64,000 bases of DNA from Trichobilharzia regenti (lineage: Eukaryota; Platyhelminthes; Trematoda; Strigeidida; Schistosomatidae). Made by a program: the position numbers and the translations under genes. The DNA is taken from the NCBI GenBank assembly GCA_944472135.2, contig OX235268.1, positions 5,586,589 through 5,650,588 of the forward strand, written 5' to 3'. Shown piece by piece: positions 43,716 to 54,595 of the stretch (the first letter of the stretch is position 1; the number at the start of each line of letters is the position of its first letter). The notes under the pieces are model-generated. The model had not been told where the DNA came from. It made no database searches and saw nothing but the letters and a program-made list of their open reading frames with translations.

Positions 43716-44537
43716 TTGGTGAGAAAGGCTAAACGCTCAGATATAGTCGTTCTAGCTGGTGACTTTAACGCTCAAGTAGGGAAATTGTGTCAATCTGAGA
43801 AGGATGTCGGTGGCACCTATGGAGTTCCGTGCCAGCGAACCGACAACGGTGACCGTCTCCTACAGTTCTGTTCAGATAATCATTTGTTTCTTGTAAGCAC
43901 TAACTTTAAACACAAGGAGAGACACTGTTTAACCTGGCGACCCCCATCATCAAACCAACGCTGGACACAAATAGACCACATAGCAATAAGCTATCGTTGG
44001 CGTGGGTCGGTAGGAGATTGTCGCTCCTTCTGGAACACGTGTGTAGATACCGATCACGCACTGGTCCGGGCTCGTGTGTGCTTACGACTGAACGGACGTA
44101 GGAAACAGCTGGCGGTAAAACCATCACGTCCCCAGCTCGATCAGGAAACTAAATCCCTATTTGAGGAAGAACTAGCTAAACGCATATCTGAATTCGACAG
44201 CTGTGCTCACCCTGGAGAAGCCTGGAAGAATATTCAGTCAGCTATAGATACAGCTGTAAAAGCTGTGAATAAGGCAAATCCAAAGGTGAGTAAAAACCAC
44301 TGGATTTCGACTGCCTCATCCGAACTGATAGATGCTAGAAGACTTATTCCGGCGAGCTCCGAATTCAATGAGGAGCGAAAGCTGCACAAAAGGAAACTTA
44401 CTAAAAGTCTCCGCAAGGACCGTGAACAGTGGTGGGTGACAAAGGCGAAAGAGATGGAAAAAGCATCGGCGATAGGCAACACTAGGCAACTCTTTAGACT
44501 CATCAGAAACGGGTGGGAGAAGGCAATTCATAAGTGA
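43716..44537 (+). CDS. RTE-like endonuclease domain and linker (partial)
   Basis: A 273-residue frame. It carries APE-type endonuclease motifs: VVLAGDFNAQVG (about 10-21), QIDHIAIS (90-97) and DTDHALVRARVCL (115-127), the last with the catalytic His. An RT-proximal linker with many Lys/Arg follows. In full elements this nuclease nicks target DNA to prime reverse transcription. The N-terminal part of the nuclease is missing, and the frame is lost near 44,520, where KRQFISETIS should follow. Confidence 0.85.
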   Translation: MVRKAKRSDIVVLAGDFNAQVGKLCQSEKDVGGTYGVPCQRTDNGDRLLQFCSDNHLFLVSTNFKHKERHCLTWRPPSSNQRWTQIDHIAISYRWRGSVGDCRSFWNTCVDTDHALVRARVCLRLNGRRKQLAVKPSRPQLDQETKSLFEEELAKRISEFDSCAHPGEAWKNIQSAIDTAVKAVNKANPKVSKNHWISTASSELIDARRLIPASSEFNEERKLHKRKLTKSLRKDREQWWVTKAKEMEKASAIGNTRQLFRLIRNGWEKAIHK

Positions 44538-44669
44538 GACTATTTCTGAGAAAAATGGCTCCTTAATTAGCTCTCAGGATAGACGCCTTGAACGCTGGAA
44601 AGAACACTTTGAGGGACAATTTAACTTGCCTACAGCCACACTGAACCTCCCCGCCATCCACACACCCGA

Positions 44670-45572
44670 ATGGGATATAGACACTGGTCCGCCGTCTGTA
44701 GTGAGGTTACAAAAGCTATCAGTAATTTGAAACGAGGCAAAGCGGCAGGACCCGACGGAATTATTCCGGAGGTGTTTAAATATGGGGGTGACATACTAGT
44801 TTGTAGATTAACTGAGGTACTAGGCAAAGTCTGGGAATCAGAGACAGTGCCATCAGACTGGGGTAAGTCACTTATTATACCGATATTCAAGAAGGGAAAC
44901 AAGTCCTCGTGTGATAATCATAGGGGGATCAGCCTAACGAACATAGTCTCTAAAATCCTAGGCTCAGTAATCATGCATAGACTAAGCAGAACTCGGGAGG
45001 AACAGACAAGGGAAAATCAAGCAGGCTTTAGACCAGGTAGAGGGTGCATAGATCATATCTTCACTCTTCGACAGATTCTAGAACATAGACACACTTTTCG
45101 GCGTCCAACAATTGTCATATTTCTTGACTTGAAGGCGGCCTTCGACTCCGTGGATCGAAAGGTACTATGGCAATGTCTGACTGTGAAGGGAGTGCCAAGA
45201 AAGTACATTGCACTAATCAAGGCACTCTATTCAAACTCACGTAGTCGTGTAAGGGCTTATGGGGAATTGTCATCTGAATTGGTAACAACCAGTGGTGTCC
45301 GACAGGGATGTCCACTTTCCCCATTTCTGTTTAACTTCATCATAGATATGCTAATGGAAGTATCCTTAACTGAACGTAACGACTTGTTACCAGGGAATAA
45401 TCTTATGGACTTAGAATATGCAGATGACATAGTCCTGTTAGGGGAGGATGCTGACAAAATGCAGAGTCTTCTGAACACCTTGAGCAGCAATCTTCGTATG
45501 TTTGGCATGCGATTCGCCCCTGCAAAATGTAAGATGCTGCTACAGGACTGGACCACGTCAACCCTAACTTAG
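44670..45572 (+). CDS. RTE-like reverse transcriptase, N-terminal part
   Basis: A 300-residue frame with AISNLKRGKAAGPDGIIPEV (about 15-34), [49 protein letters not shown] and YADDIVLL. It ends prematurely because one C is missing from CCCC near 45,562. The rest of the protein is in the next frame. Nine bases (three residues) before LLPGNN are missing relative to the 0.66-kb copy. Confidence 0.87.
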   Translation: MGYRHWSAVCSEVTKAISNLKRGKAAGPDGIIPEVFKYGGDILVCRLTEVLGKVWESETVPSDWGKSLIIPIFKKGNKSSCDNHRGISLTNIVSKILGSVIMHRLSRTREEQTRENQAGFRPGRGCIDHIFTLRQILEHRHTFRRPTIVIFLDLKAAFDSVDRKVLWQCLTVKGVPRKYIALIKALYSNSRSRVRAYGELSSELVTTSGVRQGCPLSPFLFNFIIDMLMEVSLTERNDLLPGNNLMDLEYADDIVLLGEDADKMQSLLNTLSSNLRMFGMRFAPAKCKMLLQDWTTSTLT

Positions 45573-46312
45573 TGATAGGGAGTGAAGTGATAGAACATGT
45601 TGACCACTTCACCTATTTGGGAAGTTGTATTAGCACCAACGGACTGATTGGCGATGAAATCTCAGCACGGATCCGAAAAGCTCGAGCTGCTTTCGCTGAC
45701 TTACACCATCTCTGGCGTAGGCGTGACATCCGGTTATCAACCAAGGGACGTGTGTACTGCTCATCAGTTCGCTCCGTCCTTCTCTATGGCTCTGAAACAT
45801 GGCCAATACGCGTTGAAGACATGAAAAGGTTGACTGCTTTCGATCATAGATGTCTGCGATCTCTGTCTCACGTTAGGTGGTATAATAAGGTAAGTAATGT
45901 TGACGTTAGGCGTAGAGTGTTGGGCAAAGAGGGAAAATCAATCGACGAGGCTATAAAGTTACATAGACTAAGATGGCTAGGTCACGTGGTGCGCATGCCT
46001 AACCACCGCCTCCCCCGACGGGCATTGCTAGCTGATATAGGTTCAGGTTGGAAAAGAGCCAGTGGTGGCCAAACAAAAACATGGCATCAATCCATGAAAT
46101 CCTTGACAGTTAAACTGAGTCAGGTAGGGAGATGCAGACTTCCGGGTTGGGGCCCTCGGGACTCTAGGAATCAATGGCTGGAGACAATAGGTGACATGGC
46201 TCAAAATCGTTGTCAATGGCCAGCGCAGATGTATTCAGTCTCTGTAATCTTTCATATTCCTTTCTACCATTACCCATTCTGTTTCACTCTTATACTTGTC
46301 AAACTCTATTGA
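45572..46312 (+). CDS. RTE-like reverse transcriptase, C-terminal part
   Basis: Continues the preceding protein in a shifted frame: [61 protein letters not shown]. The natural end (near MAQNRCQW) is passed because of a small insertion relative to the first copy. Confidence 0.85.
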   Translation: MIGSEVIEHVDHFTYLGSCISTNGLIGDEISARIRKARAAFADLHHLWRRRDIRLSTKGRVYCSSVRSVLLYGSETWPIRVEDMKRLTAFDHRCLRSLSHVRWYNKVSNVDVRRRVLGKEGKSIDEAIKLHRLRWLGHVVRMPNHRLPRRALLADIGSGWKRASGGQTKTWHQSMKSLTVKLSQVGRCRLPGWGPRDSRNQWLETIGDMAQNRCQWPAQMYSVSVIFHIPFYHYPFCFTLILVKLY

Positions 46313-46439
46313 TTCTCTTCACTCATCTTCTTGTCTACCTCTGTGTGCTATTTGGAACGTGGCAACTCGAACTGGTGCACTTCGGTGCCAAGTTCTATGT
46401 TGAATCCAGACAGAGACAGACTCTAATATATATATAGCA

Positions 46440-46789
46440 TTTTAATTACAATACAACAGTTTGCCAATCAAGTGGCGATACGTTTGTTAACAATAATTAA
46501 ACAGTGTCAATGGGTTAATAGTTAACGAAGAAAATCAAAACAGATTTAAAAGGTGGAAATGGATAGAATAAATTAATTTTTACAAGAATAACACGTAAAT
46601 TAAAGATAAAGTGGTCAAAATAAATAAAATAAATAATTTAGACAAATATAATTTTATAGGGTTAGGGGAAGGGGGGTGACGCAGTCCTGTTTATCCATTC
46701 TTGTGACGATGGCCACGGTGGGGAAAGTGGCTGTACAAATTTTTTCTGTACACATAGGCTTGGCTTCTTCAGATGAATGCCAATCGCCT
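46440..46789. other. Unassigned AT-rich spacer
   Basis: No gene or repeat recognised. It contains a G-rich patch (GGTTAGGGGAAGGGGGG) at about 46,660. Confidence 0.25.
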
Positions 46790-46947
46790 CAGTTGAATTT
46801 TAGATTTTCCCGTCGATTGATTGGACCGAAGTGCTCGGTCTCAGGTTGACATGTCTGTTGGCTTCTTGTGCAGATGCTTCGACGATGTCTGGGCATTTAA
46901 TTGGTGGATGGTGACTAGCAGTGGAATCCAGGATGTGCATTTCGTGG
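46790..46947 (-). repeat. Minus half of a chimeric hammerhead satellite unit
   Basis: The minus strand holds the spacer and the 3' part of the ribozyme (GAAATGCACATCCTGGATTC). It ends at the GAAA region and joins the plus half through TCGT, present in both. Confidence 0.8.
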
Positions 46948-47118
46948 CCCAAGTGGATAACGCTTTGGTGTTTGAACCCATGGGCACTGGGTTCGAGTCT
47001 CGGTGGGAATATCATCACTCACTGAGAAATGCAGGTACATCCAGTTGGTGACGAGTCCCAAATAGGACGAAATGCGCGTTGTCCTGGATTCCACTGCTAG
47101 TCACCATCCACAAATTAA
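46944..47118 (+). repeat. Plus half of a chimeric hammerhead satellite unit
   Basis: The tRNA-like head lacks 8 bp (TCTAGTGG) of the A-box region. B-box GGTTCGAGTC is kept. The ribozyme has GTGACGAG instead of CTGACGAG, preceded by an insertion, so the core C is lost. GAAA and triplet GTC remain. Confidence 0.82.
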
Positions 47119-47499
47119 AAATACATCATGACAAGAATGTTCATACTCCAAGTCATTAGAAATGATCAATAGAGATGTAAGATAACAACCAATCTCAACA
47201 ATTATTGTCAGACGAGATACGATTATATCATCATTCGTGGAGAACGAATTCCGAAAAGTTCACTGAAGCGATGTTATCTAGAAGCAGGACAACAAAACCT
47301 TCACAGTTCAGTCAACTAGCCAGCTCAGACAACAACACAACTAAATCAGAATCATCCACTTAGCCCAAAAATCTTCTCAATTATTTCAGTCAAAGCCGCC
47401 TACCTCATCATCACAATCGTACAGTATTCTTCGAATGAACTTCATTAAATTTTGAACATCCTCATAGAAGGAGAACATCAAATAACCATTTCATGTGAA
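47119..47499. other. Unassigned stretch
   Basis: No recognised gene or repeat boundary. Confidence 0.25.
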
Positions 47500-47695
47500 A
47501 TAGAAAATTCATGGGTGTCATTCATCAGTTGGGTCCCAGTGGAACCGAAAGGCGCCGAGTTCGAACCCTGAAGCAGTGGGTGAGTACTGATGAAGAGACC
47601 CACAAAAGATTAGGGCGGAACAACTGTCTATCACTCCATCCTGATTTTCAATGGCTTTCTCTAACACTGATATCAATCCGCGATGAATAACTGAG
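47500..47695 (+). mobile_element. SINE family 3 copy, decayed
   Basis: GTTGGGTCCCAGTGG and GAGTTCGAACCC give a shortened tRNA-like head. GGCGGAACAACTGTC and TTTCTCTAACACTGATATC match the family tail. Confidence 0.55.
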
Positions 47696-47699
47696 ACGA

Positions 47700-48190
47700 A
47701 TATGCGAAAAAATTTGTGGTTTATTTATAAATTTTAAAAATTACACAAAAGCAACTAACAACACAAAAGCATTGGGTGTCTCTTTCATCGAAAGAAACAG
47801 CATCGTGTACAGACAGAAGTGTTTGTAATCAACGGGAATGAGTTTTTGTCGAACGAACAGTAAGTAAAACAAGAATATATTAGTATTATTATTAAGATTA
47901 TTAAAAACAAATGATACGTAAAATATTGATTTTAATAAACTGGGGAGTGGGGTGAGGTCAGGGGTAAGAATATATACATATGAAAGAACAATGGTAAATT
48001 ATAATTACGATACTATTCCAGTAATAGTAATAGTAGTAATGGTAATAACGGTAGAAACTTAAAGACGACGAAGTGAAGCTTTCATTAGTCGCCAACGTGT
48101 TCGTGGACTTCTTACAGGCGATGAACGAGGATGAATTGGAGAGAGTCTAAAACAAATGCAGACAAAAACAAAAAATAAACACATAATAAA
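47700..48190. other. Unassigned AT-rich stretch
   Basis: Low-complexity tracts (GTAATAGTAATAGTAGTAATGG). No gene recognised. Confidence 0.25.
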
Positions 48191-48199
48191 TTCATAGGC

Positions 48200-48375
48200 G
48201 ATTCAATCACGTCCCAGTGGCCAAATGAATGGTCTACGACCTCGCCAAGTAACCCAAAGGTCCTGGGTTGGAAACGCAGTACTACCGAAGGAACAACTGC
48301 GTACAATACTCTCCTAGCAAGTTTTCCAATAGTTCGCTAACTCATGTCAGTGAGCTCATGATGAAATCCTGTTAT
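48200..48375 (+). mobile_element. SINE family 3 copy, decayed
   Basis: CCCAGTGGCCAAATGG, CCAAAGGTCCTGGGTTGG and TTCGCTAACTCATGTCAG mark the tRNA-like head and tail. Confidence 0.6.
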
Positions 48376-48509
48376 TGCAAAACACCCAGAAAAAGAACAT
48401 TCCCTGTCGTTAGACTCACATTCCACGTGACAACAAGGTATATTCGTTAACTCAGTCACAAGTAGGGAAGTGTATCCTGCTCTGCATGTCAACCCTAAAT
48501 GCACTTACC

Positions 48510-49098
48510 CAACAGATAGCTGCTACCTTGACATGGTGGTGGGGTTTACACATCGCGATGACCTACCAACAAGCTACACTGGCTGGAATCAATATTCCCG
48601 CAGGTCCTACGATGCGAGGAATGTTGTTACGATAGCGATTAGACTAAAAGCAGTTGCCCGCATAGTGAGGGAATCTTTCTTACACTTGCTGAGGGTCTGT
48701 GGGCGATGTCGTACTGCTGGGGAACAGGGGTGTAACAGCCACAGTGAGGTGTTTCCCTCAGATGACCAGCATGTCAGCCAGCCAACTATGCTGTCTCTTC
48801 ACTCCGTTGGAGAGAGGGGCTTAGAAAAGGTCGACCCCAAAAAGTGTACATCCCGACTTACCCCACCTACGGTGGTCCGTAACCGGCGGTAAGTTTACTA
48901 ATACGGAACTAATCCCAGAAATCAGTTCATACACGCCGTGTGTGACTGGTTGGTCTCAAGCATTTGTCCCCTGGGCTCTGTGGTTACGCAACACTAACCC
49001 TCTCTCTAATTCAGGTACCCGAAGAATCAAGCAACTTCCACGGTGTTAGTGGGTTAGCCTGGAAGTAACAACTGCCCACACACTTCCAAAAGCACATG
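48510..49098 (+). repeat. Repeat A, copy 1 (about 0.58 kb)
   Basis: Strongly similar to 59,103-59,668. It begins GATAGCTGCTACCTT, includes CAAGCTACACTGGCTGGAA, CAGATGACCAGCATGTCAGC and TACGGTGGTCCGTAACCGGC, and ends near CACTTCCAAAAGCACA. An open frame (48,470-48,892) is not conserved as a protein family that I recognise. It could be the 5' region of a LINE (inference). Confidence 0.75.
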
Positions 49099-49399
49099 AA
49101 TCCTTCCTGAGCATCATTCTACCAAATGCACTTAACAATTCGCTTGCATTTACGGCAGTAAGTACAACGTAAGAAGGATTGAGAGGAGAGTGTCTATTCG
49201 ATTTTCTGAGCATGTCACAAAAAGTCTTCGTATGTAAGGTAACAAAATATTCTCAAATGCAACTGTCAGACACACTTAATTGATATGGGACATACATACA
49301 GCGAGAATTAGTTAAGCTTTCAAAATAATCGATACGCAAGGAAAAGCATGGTTACTTCGGTTCGTAGAAGTCATTTGCTATCAAAAGATTTTGACCCAA

Positions 49400-49670
49400 C
49401 ACCTCTGTTTGGATACAGAAAGATAGTATGACTAATCTTTCACAATCTTGGTAACCTTAATTTTTTTTTGTTCGTGCGTTCTGTTTCGTTGCGTAACCTT
49501 CCAACTAATTTTGATTATCACTCACTCACCCATTGAGTTGAACTCACTGTCAAGTTTTCAAATCTACTTGATGTTTTTTGTCTATGTCATAATTTTACAA
49601 CACTATTCAATCTCAACCTCCTGAACTCTCAGTTTGGTATGTAAGGGTTAGTCATGTTTTTACGAGTTTG
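49400..49670 (+). repeat. Direct repeat with empty LTR site
   Basis: Matches 52,605-53,040 except that the latter has 197 bp plus a duplicated GTAAC inserted. Here the undisturbed GCGTAACCTT is at 49,491-49,500. Confidence 0.85.
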
Positions 49671-49679
49671 ACCACTCAC

Positions 49680-49862
49680 ACGGATTGATATCAGTTAGAG
49701 AACCATTGAAAAAACCCAACCACCATGGAGTACTGGACAGCTGCTGTTTGACCCTAGTTTGATGGGTGAGTACTGCCGTTGATTCCCAAAACTACGACGA
49801 AACAGCTGTCCTGTACTCCCCTCTCCTTTTCAATAGTCCTCTAAATGATATCAATCCATGGT
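49680..49862. mobile_element. SINE family 3 pieces
   Basis: GATATCAGTTAGAGAACC and CAGTCCTCTAAATGATATC in opposite orientation flank TGGGTGAGTACTGCC. They are the tail segments of the family. Confidence 0.5.
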
Positions 49863-49867
49863 CAGAC

Positions 49868-49870
49868 TCG

Positions 49871-49903
<33 letters not shown>

Positions 49904-51375
49904 TTGCTATATTCCAAAAACAGTGCTAATGATACAGCAAGGCATTTTCAGCATTCAGTACAATATTGCATCTAATTTACTCAAAACGACAAATAAAAAA
50001 TAAACATTACATAATAATAATAATAATAATAAAACGCTGTGGTAGCAGCTATGTAGCAATTACAATATGCGATAAGCAGAAAACTATGCATAAAGTATAA
50101 AATTGTAGTAATAAAAGGAATAACAACTAAAATAAAATAGCAAAGTTATAATTAAACGATAAAAATGGTGACACCATAAAATAACAGAAAGATGAACAAT
50201 GAAAGGGTCGATTCACTTTGCTATTAACATTGTAACTTATATTTTTCACGTTTAATAGTGTCTTCATCATATAAAATAACGTGCTAAATAGGGTATTGCA
50301 GAATGTTTGTACTTAGTGGTGCGACCATATAACTTTTTATATTGACTTCTCGTCCGACCTGATGACATGCAAGGGGATAGTTGTGAATAAAGGGGGTGCA
50401 GAGGGTCTGACAGTACAGCCTTTGCCCATTTTGTACAGCATGTTATATGTCTCTCGACTATAGTATTGGCGAGCTCACGCAGTGGCATACCACAAGCCCT
50501 ACTCACAGCATTTAATACCCTTCGTAATATGATATAGTCTTTTTGAGAAGCCCAGGAAAGATTAATGGAGAGCAATAGAGTACAATAAGTAAAATACAGG
50601 TGTAGAACTAAAGGTTGGTTGATACTTTATTGTCTTAACTTTTTAATCTAGAAGGTAAGACGAAATATTTTCTTAGAGATTGATAAGATGTGGGATGTGG
50701 ACCATGAAAGGTTAGAGGAAAGAACTAATCCAAGGTATTTAATGCCTGATTTGGTTTCAATTTCAGTGCCATCTATGCTACAGGCATCATGGCAACTAAC
50801 TAGTTCATGTATGTCACGTCGATCCTTGAAAGTAAAGTTAACTGCCTGACATTTGGAAAGATTTAACATAAGACCACTTAGACCACTTGCTGTAATGTTC
50901 AACAGAAAGCTATTAAGTTTGGAGCAGTCAGACTCAGAAGTGATGGACAGTGAGTGATACAGTCAGATCATCTGCATGTTTGATAAAGTTAGTTTCGTTT
51001 AAATCAGGCAGGTCGTGTAGGAAGAAAGAAAAAAACAAAAGGAGAGAGGACGGACGACACCTTGAGGAACATCGGCTTTCATAAGCGAGGTGGAAGAAGA
51101 TTTGCCATTATGTATACAGTATACTGCATTCTATCAGAAAAATAGGAATGCAACCAACTCTTAGCCCAGGATCCTGTTTGCGTCAACGAAAGCTTATTTA
51201 ATAAAAGGCCCCTAGGTGGAGAGTGAAATGCAGATGTGTAGTCTAGGAAAGCATCACGAACATATTTGGCACCTTTGTCTGTCTAAACAAGAAACAACAT
51301 TATGATATAAGACAACCGCAGCATCCAAGCTACTTCTACCATGTTTATATGCAAATTGTTTAGGATCAAAATCGT
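49868..51375 (-). pseudogene. CR1-like LINE, minus, decayed
   Basis: The 3' end lies in an (AAT)n tract at 49,872-49,902. RT parts are recognisable in several frames: RSSLDAA and SAFHSP (51,200-51,370), GLSGLMLNLSKCQAVNFTF and KYLGLVLSSNLSWS (50,648-50,902), and LHPLYSQLSPCMSSGRTRSQY (50,267-50,575). It is the same family as the 12.1-kb copy. The region 51,035-51,375 lies in the inverted arm and also occurs at 32,458-32,797. Confidence 0.82.
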
Positions 51376-52572
51376 ATAAACACATCTACTCTGTACCAAC
51401 CAAACTCTTGAAAATACGATTACCCCAAGGACACATACAAAAATAAATGAGGAACACTGAATATAGTAAGTTCAAGAAATGTGATAAAATAAAGAGGTTC
51501 AAATAATATGAACTGTAATCAAATCTTAGAGATATGATGAACTGCGTTGTATAAGTTACAAAGGGTTCAAAAACACTTAATTAGGAAGATCTTTTTTATT
51601 TTTTGTTTATAATAGCCTGAAATCACACTGTATTTTTGGTACACGTATGAAACTTTCAGCATGTGATATCGGTAGCCCAAATTTTACAGGCCGATCAATT
51701 GATGATATCAGTCAGATGTGCGTCGGTAGGGGATAGAATCTCGGATCATTTGCATGATCGGCGAAAGTCCTAACCGCTGTGCCACCGACGCACACGAATG
51801 AAGTAAAGTAGGTGAAAAGGAATAAAACGGCCATAATAAGACATGAAAATATGAGATGATTATGTCCCTGTTGACCTTACAATAGGTCAGGGTAAACAAA
51901 GAGGACGAATGTGATTTTCGTTTTGCACACACATAGATCAAATTTCTTCTTATTGATCTCTACAGCTTCGAATGTACAAGTTTACCATCGAGTTTATTGA
52001 CAGTAGGAGGATGATAGTCGCTTATTCTTCTTCACCGCCTGACGATATCTTCACCTCTATCACAGCTACTGTCTCCTATATATTGATTTTCCTTACTACC
52101 TTGAACTTTAACCATCCTGACTAATAGATTCTATTGAGTCATCGCTTCACTTTGTTTAAATCAAATTCATAGTATGTGATTTTTCATGTAAAGAATAACC
52201 TGTGCTTTTATGTGTGCAGAGTGATCAGGTCATGACCTATGTGTCACTTTCCATTTCTATATATGCATACTATTGTGTTGATGTTTATTTTGTGTTGATT
52301 CGTCCGCTGAATTATATCAAATTATGTGCATTTGTCAGTATTGAAACTCTCAGTCTCTTTAAGTATATCCATTTTAGGGGGTGAGTTCTTAGGAATTTTC
52401 AAGTATTGGATTTGTAGAGATTTTGTTTGATTGACCGGTTGAAGGATTTCATCATGACCTGATACCAGTTAGAGAACCATAGATAAACCTGGGAGTACTG
52501 GACAGCTGTTTCGTCAGACTAGTTTGGGACTCTTCATTAGCACGCCCCCCCCCAACGGACGAAACAGCTGTC
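51035..52572 (-). repeat. Right arm of long inverted duplication
   Basis: Reverse complement of 31,254-32,797. Unlike the left arm, its CR1 sequence continues beyond the arm (down to 49,868), so the right side is the likelier source. Confidence 0.9.
51590..51795 (-). mobile_element. tRNA-derived SINE, family 2
   Basis: The minus-strand copy has GTCGGTGGCACAGCGGTTAG, AAATTTGGGCTACCGATATC and an A-rich end. It is part of the right inverted arm. Confidence 0.78.
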
Positions 52573-52604
52573 CAGTATTCCCGGGTAGTTTTTCCAATGA
52601 TTCT

Positions 52605-53040
52605 CTGTTTGTATACAAAAAGATAGAGTGACTAATCTTTCAGTACTCCGGTAGCCTTAATTGCTTTGTTCGTGTGTGTTTTGTCTCGATGCGTAACTGT
52701 GGTGATTGACAATTTCTATCTCTGTATTGTTTAAATACTTACTGTTGATTGTTAATATATTTCTTATATGAATGGGCATTATAATTCCGCTAGATACAAA
52801 TTCCTGAATTCCGCCCTCTCTGTGTGTTTTGGTTGGATTCTTGTAATTCGGTCATCTCGAAATACTAATACTACAATTACAAATAATTACAACAGTAACC
52901 TTCCACTTAATTTTGATTGTCACTCACTCACCCATTGAGTTGAACTCACTGTCAAGTTTTCAAATCTACTTCAATGTTTTGTCTATGTCATAATTTTACA
53001 ACACTATTCAGTCTCACCCTCCTGAACTCTCTCTCTCTCT
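52605..53040 (+). repeat. Direct repeat interrupted by solo LTR
   Basis: Paralogue of 49,400-49,670. CATTGAGTTGAACTCACTG and CTATGTCATAATTTTAC are shared. It carries a 197-bp insertion. Confidence 0.82.
52698..52894 (+). mobile_element. Solo LTR of 197 bp with 5-bp TSD
   Basis: Starts TGTGGTGATTGAC and ends AATTACAACA (TG...CA), flanked by GTAAC at 52,693-52,697 and 52,895-52,899. The paralogue at 49,491-49,500 has the site with a single GTAAC. A 5-bp duplication and TG/CA ends are typical of LTR retrotransposon integrase. It differs from the gypsy-like LTRs of this window. Confidence 0.88.
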
Positions 53041-53174
53041 CCATTATAATATGTGTACAAATTCACTTTAATGTTGTTCGATCTTGTATGTTGTCTCTTA
53101 TCAACCCTTGTTTCCATGCGAAATCTGAACTCCACCCTCTCTTGCTGTTGTCTAATTATTATATAAATAGTTAC

Positions 53175-53560
53175 TCTATTAAAACAATTAGTTCCCTTTA
53201 TGAATTCAGGTAAAGCAATAAGAAGACGTGAGGTGTCTCAATCGTGTGATGTATTTGCGCAACACATTTCGAACAATCTGATCCATCACACACGGATTTG
53301 TCATAGGAATATATTTATGTGAAATTAATAAAGAGTTAAGAGGTGAAAAAACAGAATTAGGTCAAGTTAAAGGGTCATATTCAAGGTCAAAAGAACAATG
53401 AAGATCACTAAACCCAATAAGAGAGGTAATAACACACATCCTATCCTCGTTGGTATCAAAACAAAGTTTGCGAAGGAAGGTTTAGTGTGATGATGACGAA
53501 TTTGTTTTTGACAAACAACATAAAGGTGGTTTAAACTTACACAAATTGCCAGCTAGGGTT
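53175..53560 (-). repeat. PLE-type 3' region, isolated
   Basis: Matches 24,960-25,345 (GTTAAGAGGTGAAAAAACAG, AGGTCAAGTTAAAGGG, ATCCTATCCTCGTTGG). There it lies beyond a minus-strand PLE endonuclease, hence the orientation given. Confidence 0.6.
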
Positions 53561-53974
53561 TCCAAAAATTTCCAAACCTCCTCTTTTTGTAATCTTGATT
53601 TAGTTTGAAGTTAGTATTATTGAGCAAAAGGAGCAGTCATCAAAGGCGTAGATAATGCGTTTTTATTGACCCGATCTTGTCGATATTGGACATTCAATAA
53701 AATCGGGGTAGGTGTTCTGGGTGATCTACCATGCCCCGGTAATCTGTCTAGAGGGGAGGTCGACTACGCTTTCAATGAGTAGCTGAAGCGGTATGAATCA
53801 GTGTGAGAAGACTTGGTTTATGTACTAAGAAGAAGAAGGAGTATGTCCGTCGGTTTTGTTTAGCTTCTAAGTTTACACCACCCAATCGTTATTATCGCAT
53901 TATTATTATTATTATTGTTATTTTTCACCCTCGAATTTACGTCTAGTTTATCGCATTTGCATCAAGTTTGATCA
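53561..53974. other. Unassigned stretch
   Basis: Contains a GC-richer block (CCATGCCCCGGTAATCTG, GGGGAGGTCGACTACG) and an (ATT)n tract at about 53,900. No gene recognised. Confidence 0.25.
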
Positions 53975-54300
53975 CCGGATTGATATCAGTTAGTGAACCG
54001 GAGAGCTGTTTCATCTTCGCTTTTTAAGACTGATAGGGGCAGTACACATACAACATAGGAGCTCAAAACCAAGACCTACCAGTTACTATTCAGTCACTGG
54101 GACTTAACTTAACGCCTTGTAACCGGAAAGTCCTGGTTTCGGAACCCCAGTGTGTGGGAGGAGGGGTGGCGTACTAATGAAGGAGAGTCCCAAACTAGGC
54201 TGACGCAGCAACAGCTGTGTACAGTACTCACTGGAGGGTTTCAATGGTTCTCTCTCTAAACTGATGTCAAACTCGTGATCAAATCTGTAGAAGTTATTTG
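53975..54300. mobile_element. Opposed SINE family 3 copies
   Basis: The minus-oriented piece has GACCTACCAGTTAC and CAGTCACTGGGAC. The plus-oriented piece has GCCTTGTAACCGGAAAGTCC, CCCAAACTAGG and GGTTCTCTCTCTAAACTG. Confidence 0.6.
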
Positions 54301-54377
54301 TCATAATTTTTTTAAATCGCCATGCCTATTTACTACAATCTTGACTCTCTAGTGTTAGTTTTAATCTATGGGCCATT

Positions 54378-54595
54378 TGATCGGGTTCCAGTGGCGTAAT
54401 GGTATACGAGCTCGCCTTGTAACCAGAAGGTCCTGGGTTCGAACTCCGGTGGTGCGTACTACTTAAGAATCCCAAACTAGGACGAAACAGCTATCCAGTA
54501 CTCCCGGGTTTTCCAATGGTTCTCTTACCAATGTCAGCTCATGATGAAATCCTGTGGCCAATCCAATCCCTACAAACCAACACTTGAATATTAAT
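54378..54595 (+). mobile_element. SINE family 3 (tRNA-Thr-like), best copy
   Basis: The head reads CCAGTGGCGTAATGG, CGCCTTGTAACCAGAAGG and GGGTTCGAACTCC. The loop CTTGTAA resembles that of tRNA-Thr (anticodon UGU). The body holds CCCAAACTAGGACGAAACAG and the tail GGTTCTCTTACCAATGTCAG then ATGATGAAATCCTG. Confidence 0.75.

Larger units (their letters stand above)
43652..46413 (+). mobile_element. RTE-like non-LTR retrotransposon, longest copy
   Basis: It starts abruptly inside the endonuclease at APTD and runs through endonuclease, linker, RT and 3' region to GAATCCAGACAGAGACAGAC. Three frameshifts are visible: near 44,520, near 44,695 and a lost C near 45,562. The rest is almost identical to the 0.66-1.94 kb copy. 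Confidence 0.87.

Noticed and set aside
48470..48892. 140-codon frame as a host gene
   Set aside because: It lies in repeat A, its partner at 59.1 kb does not keep the frame, and no domain is recognised.
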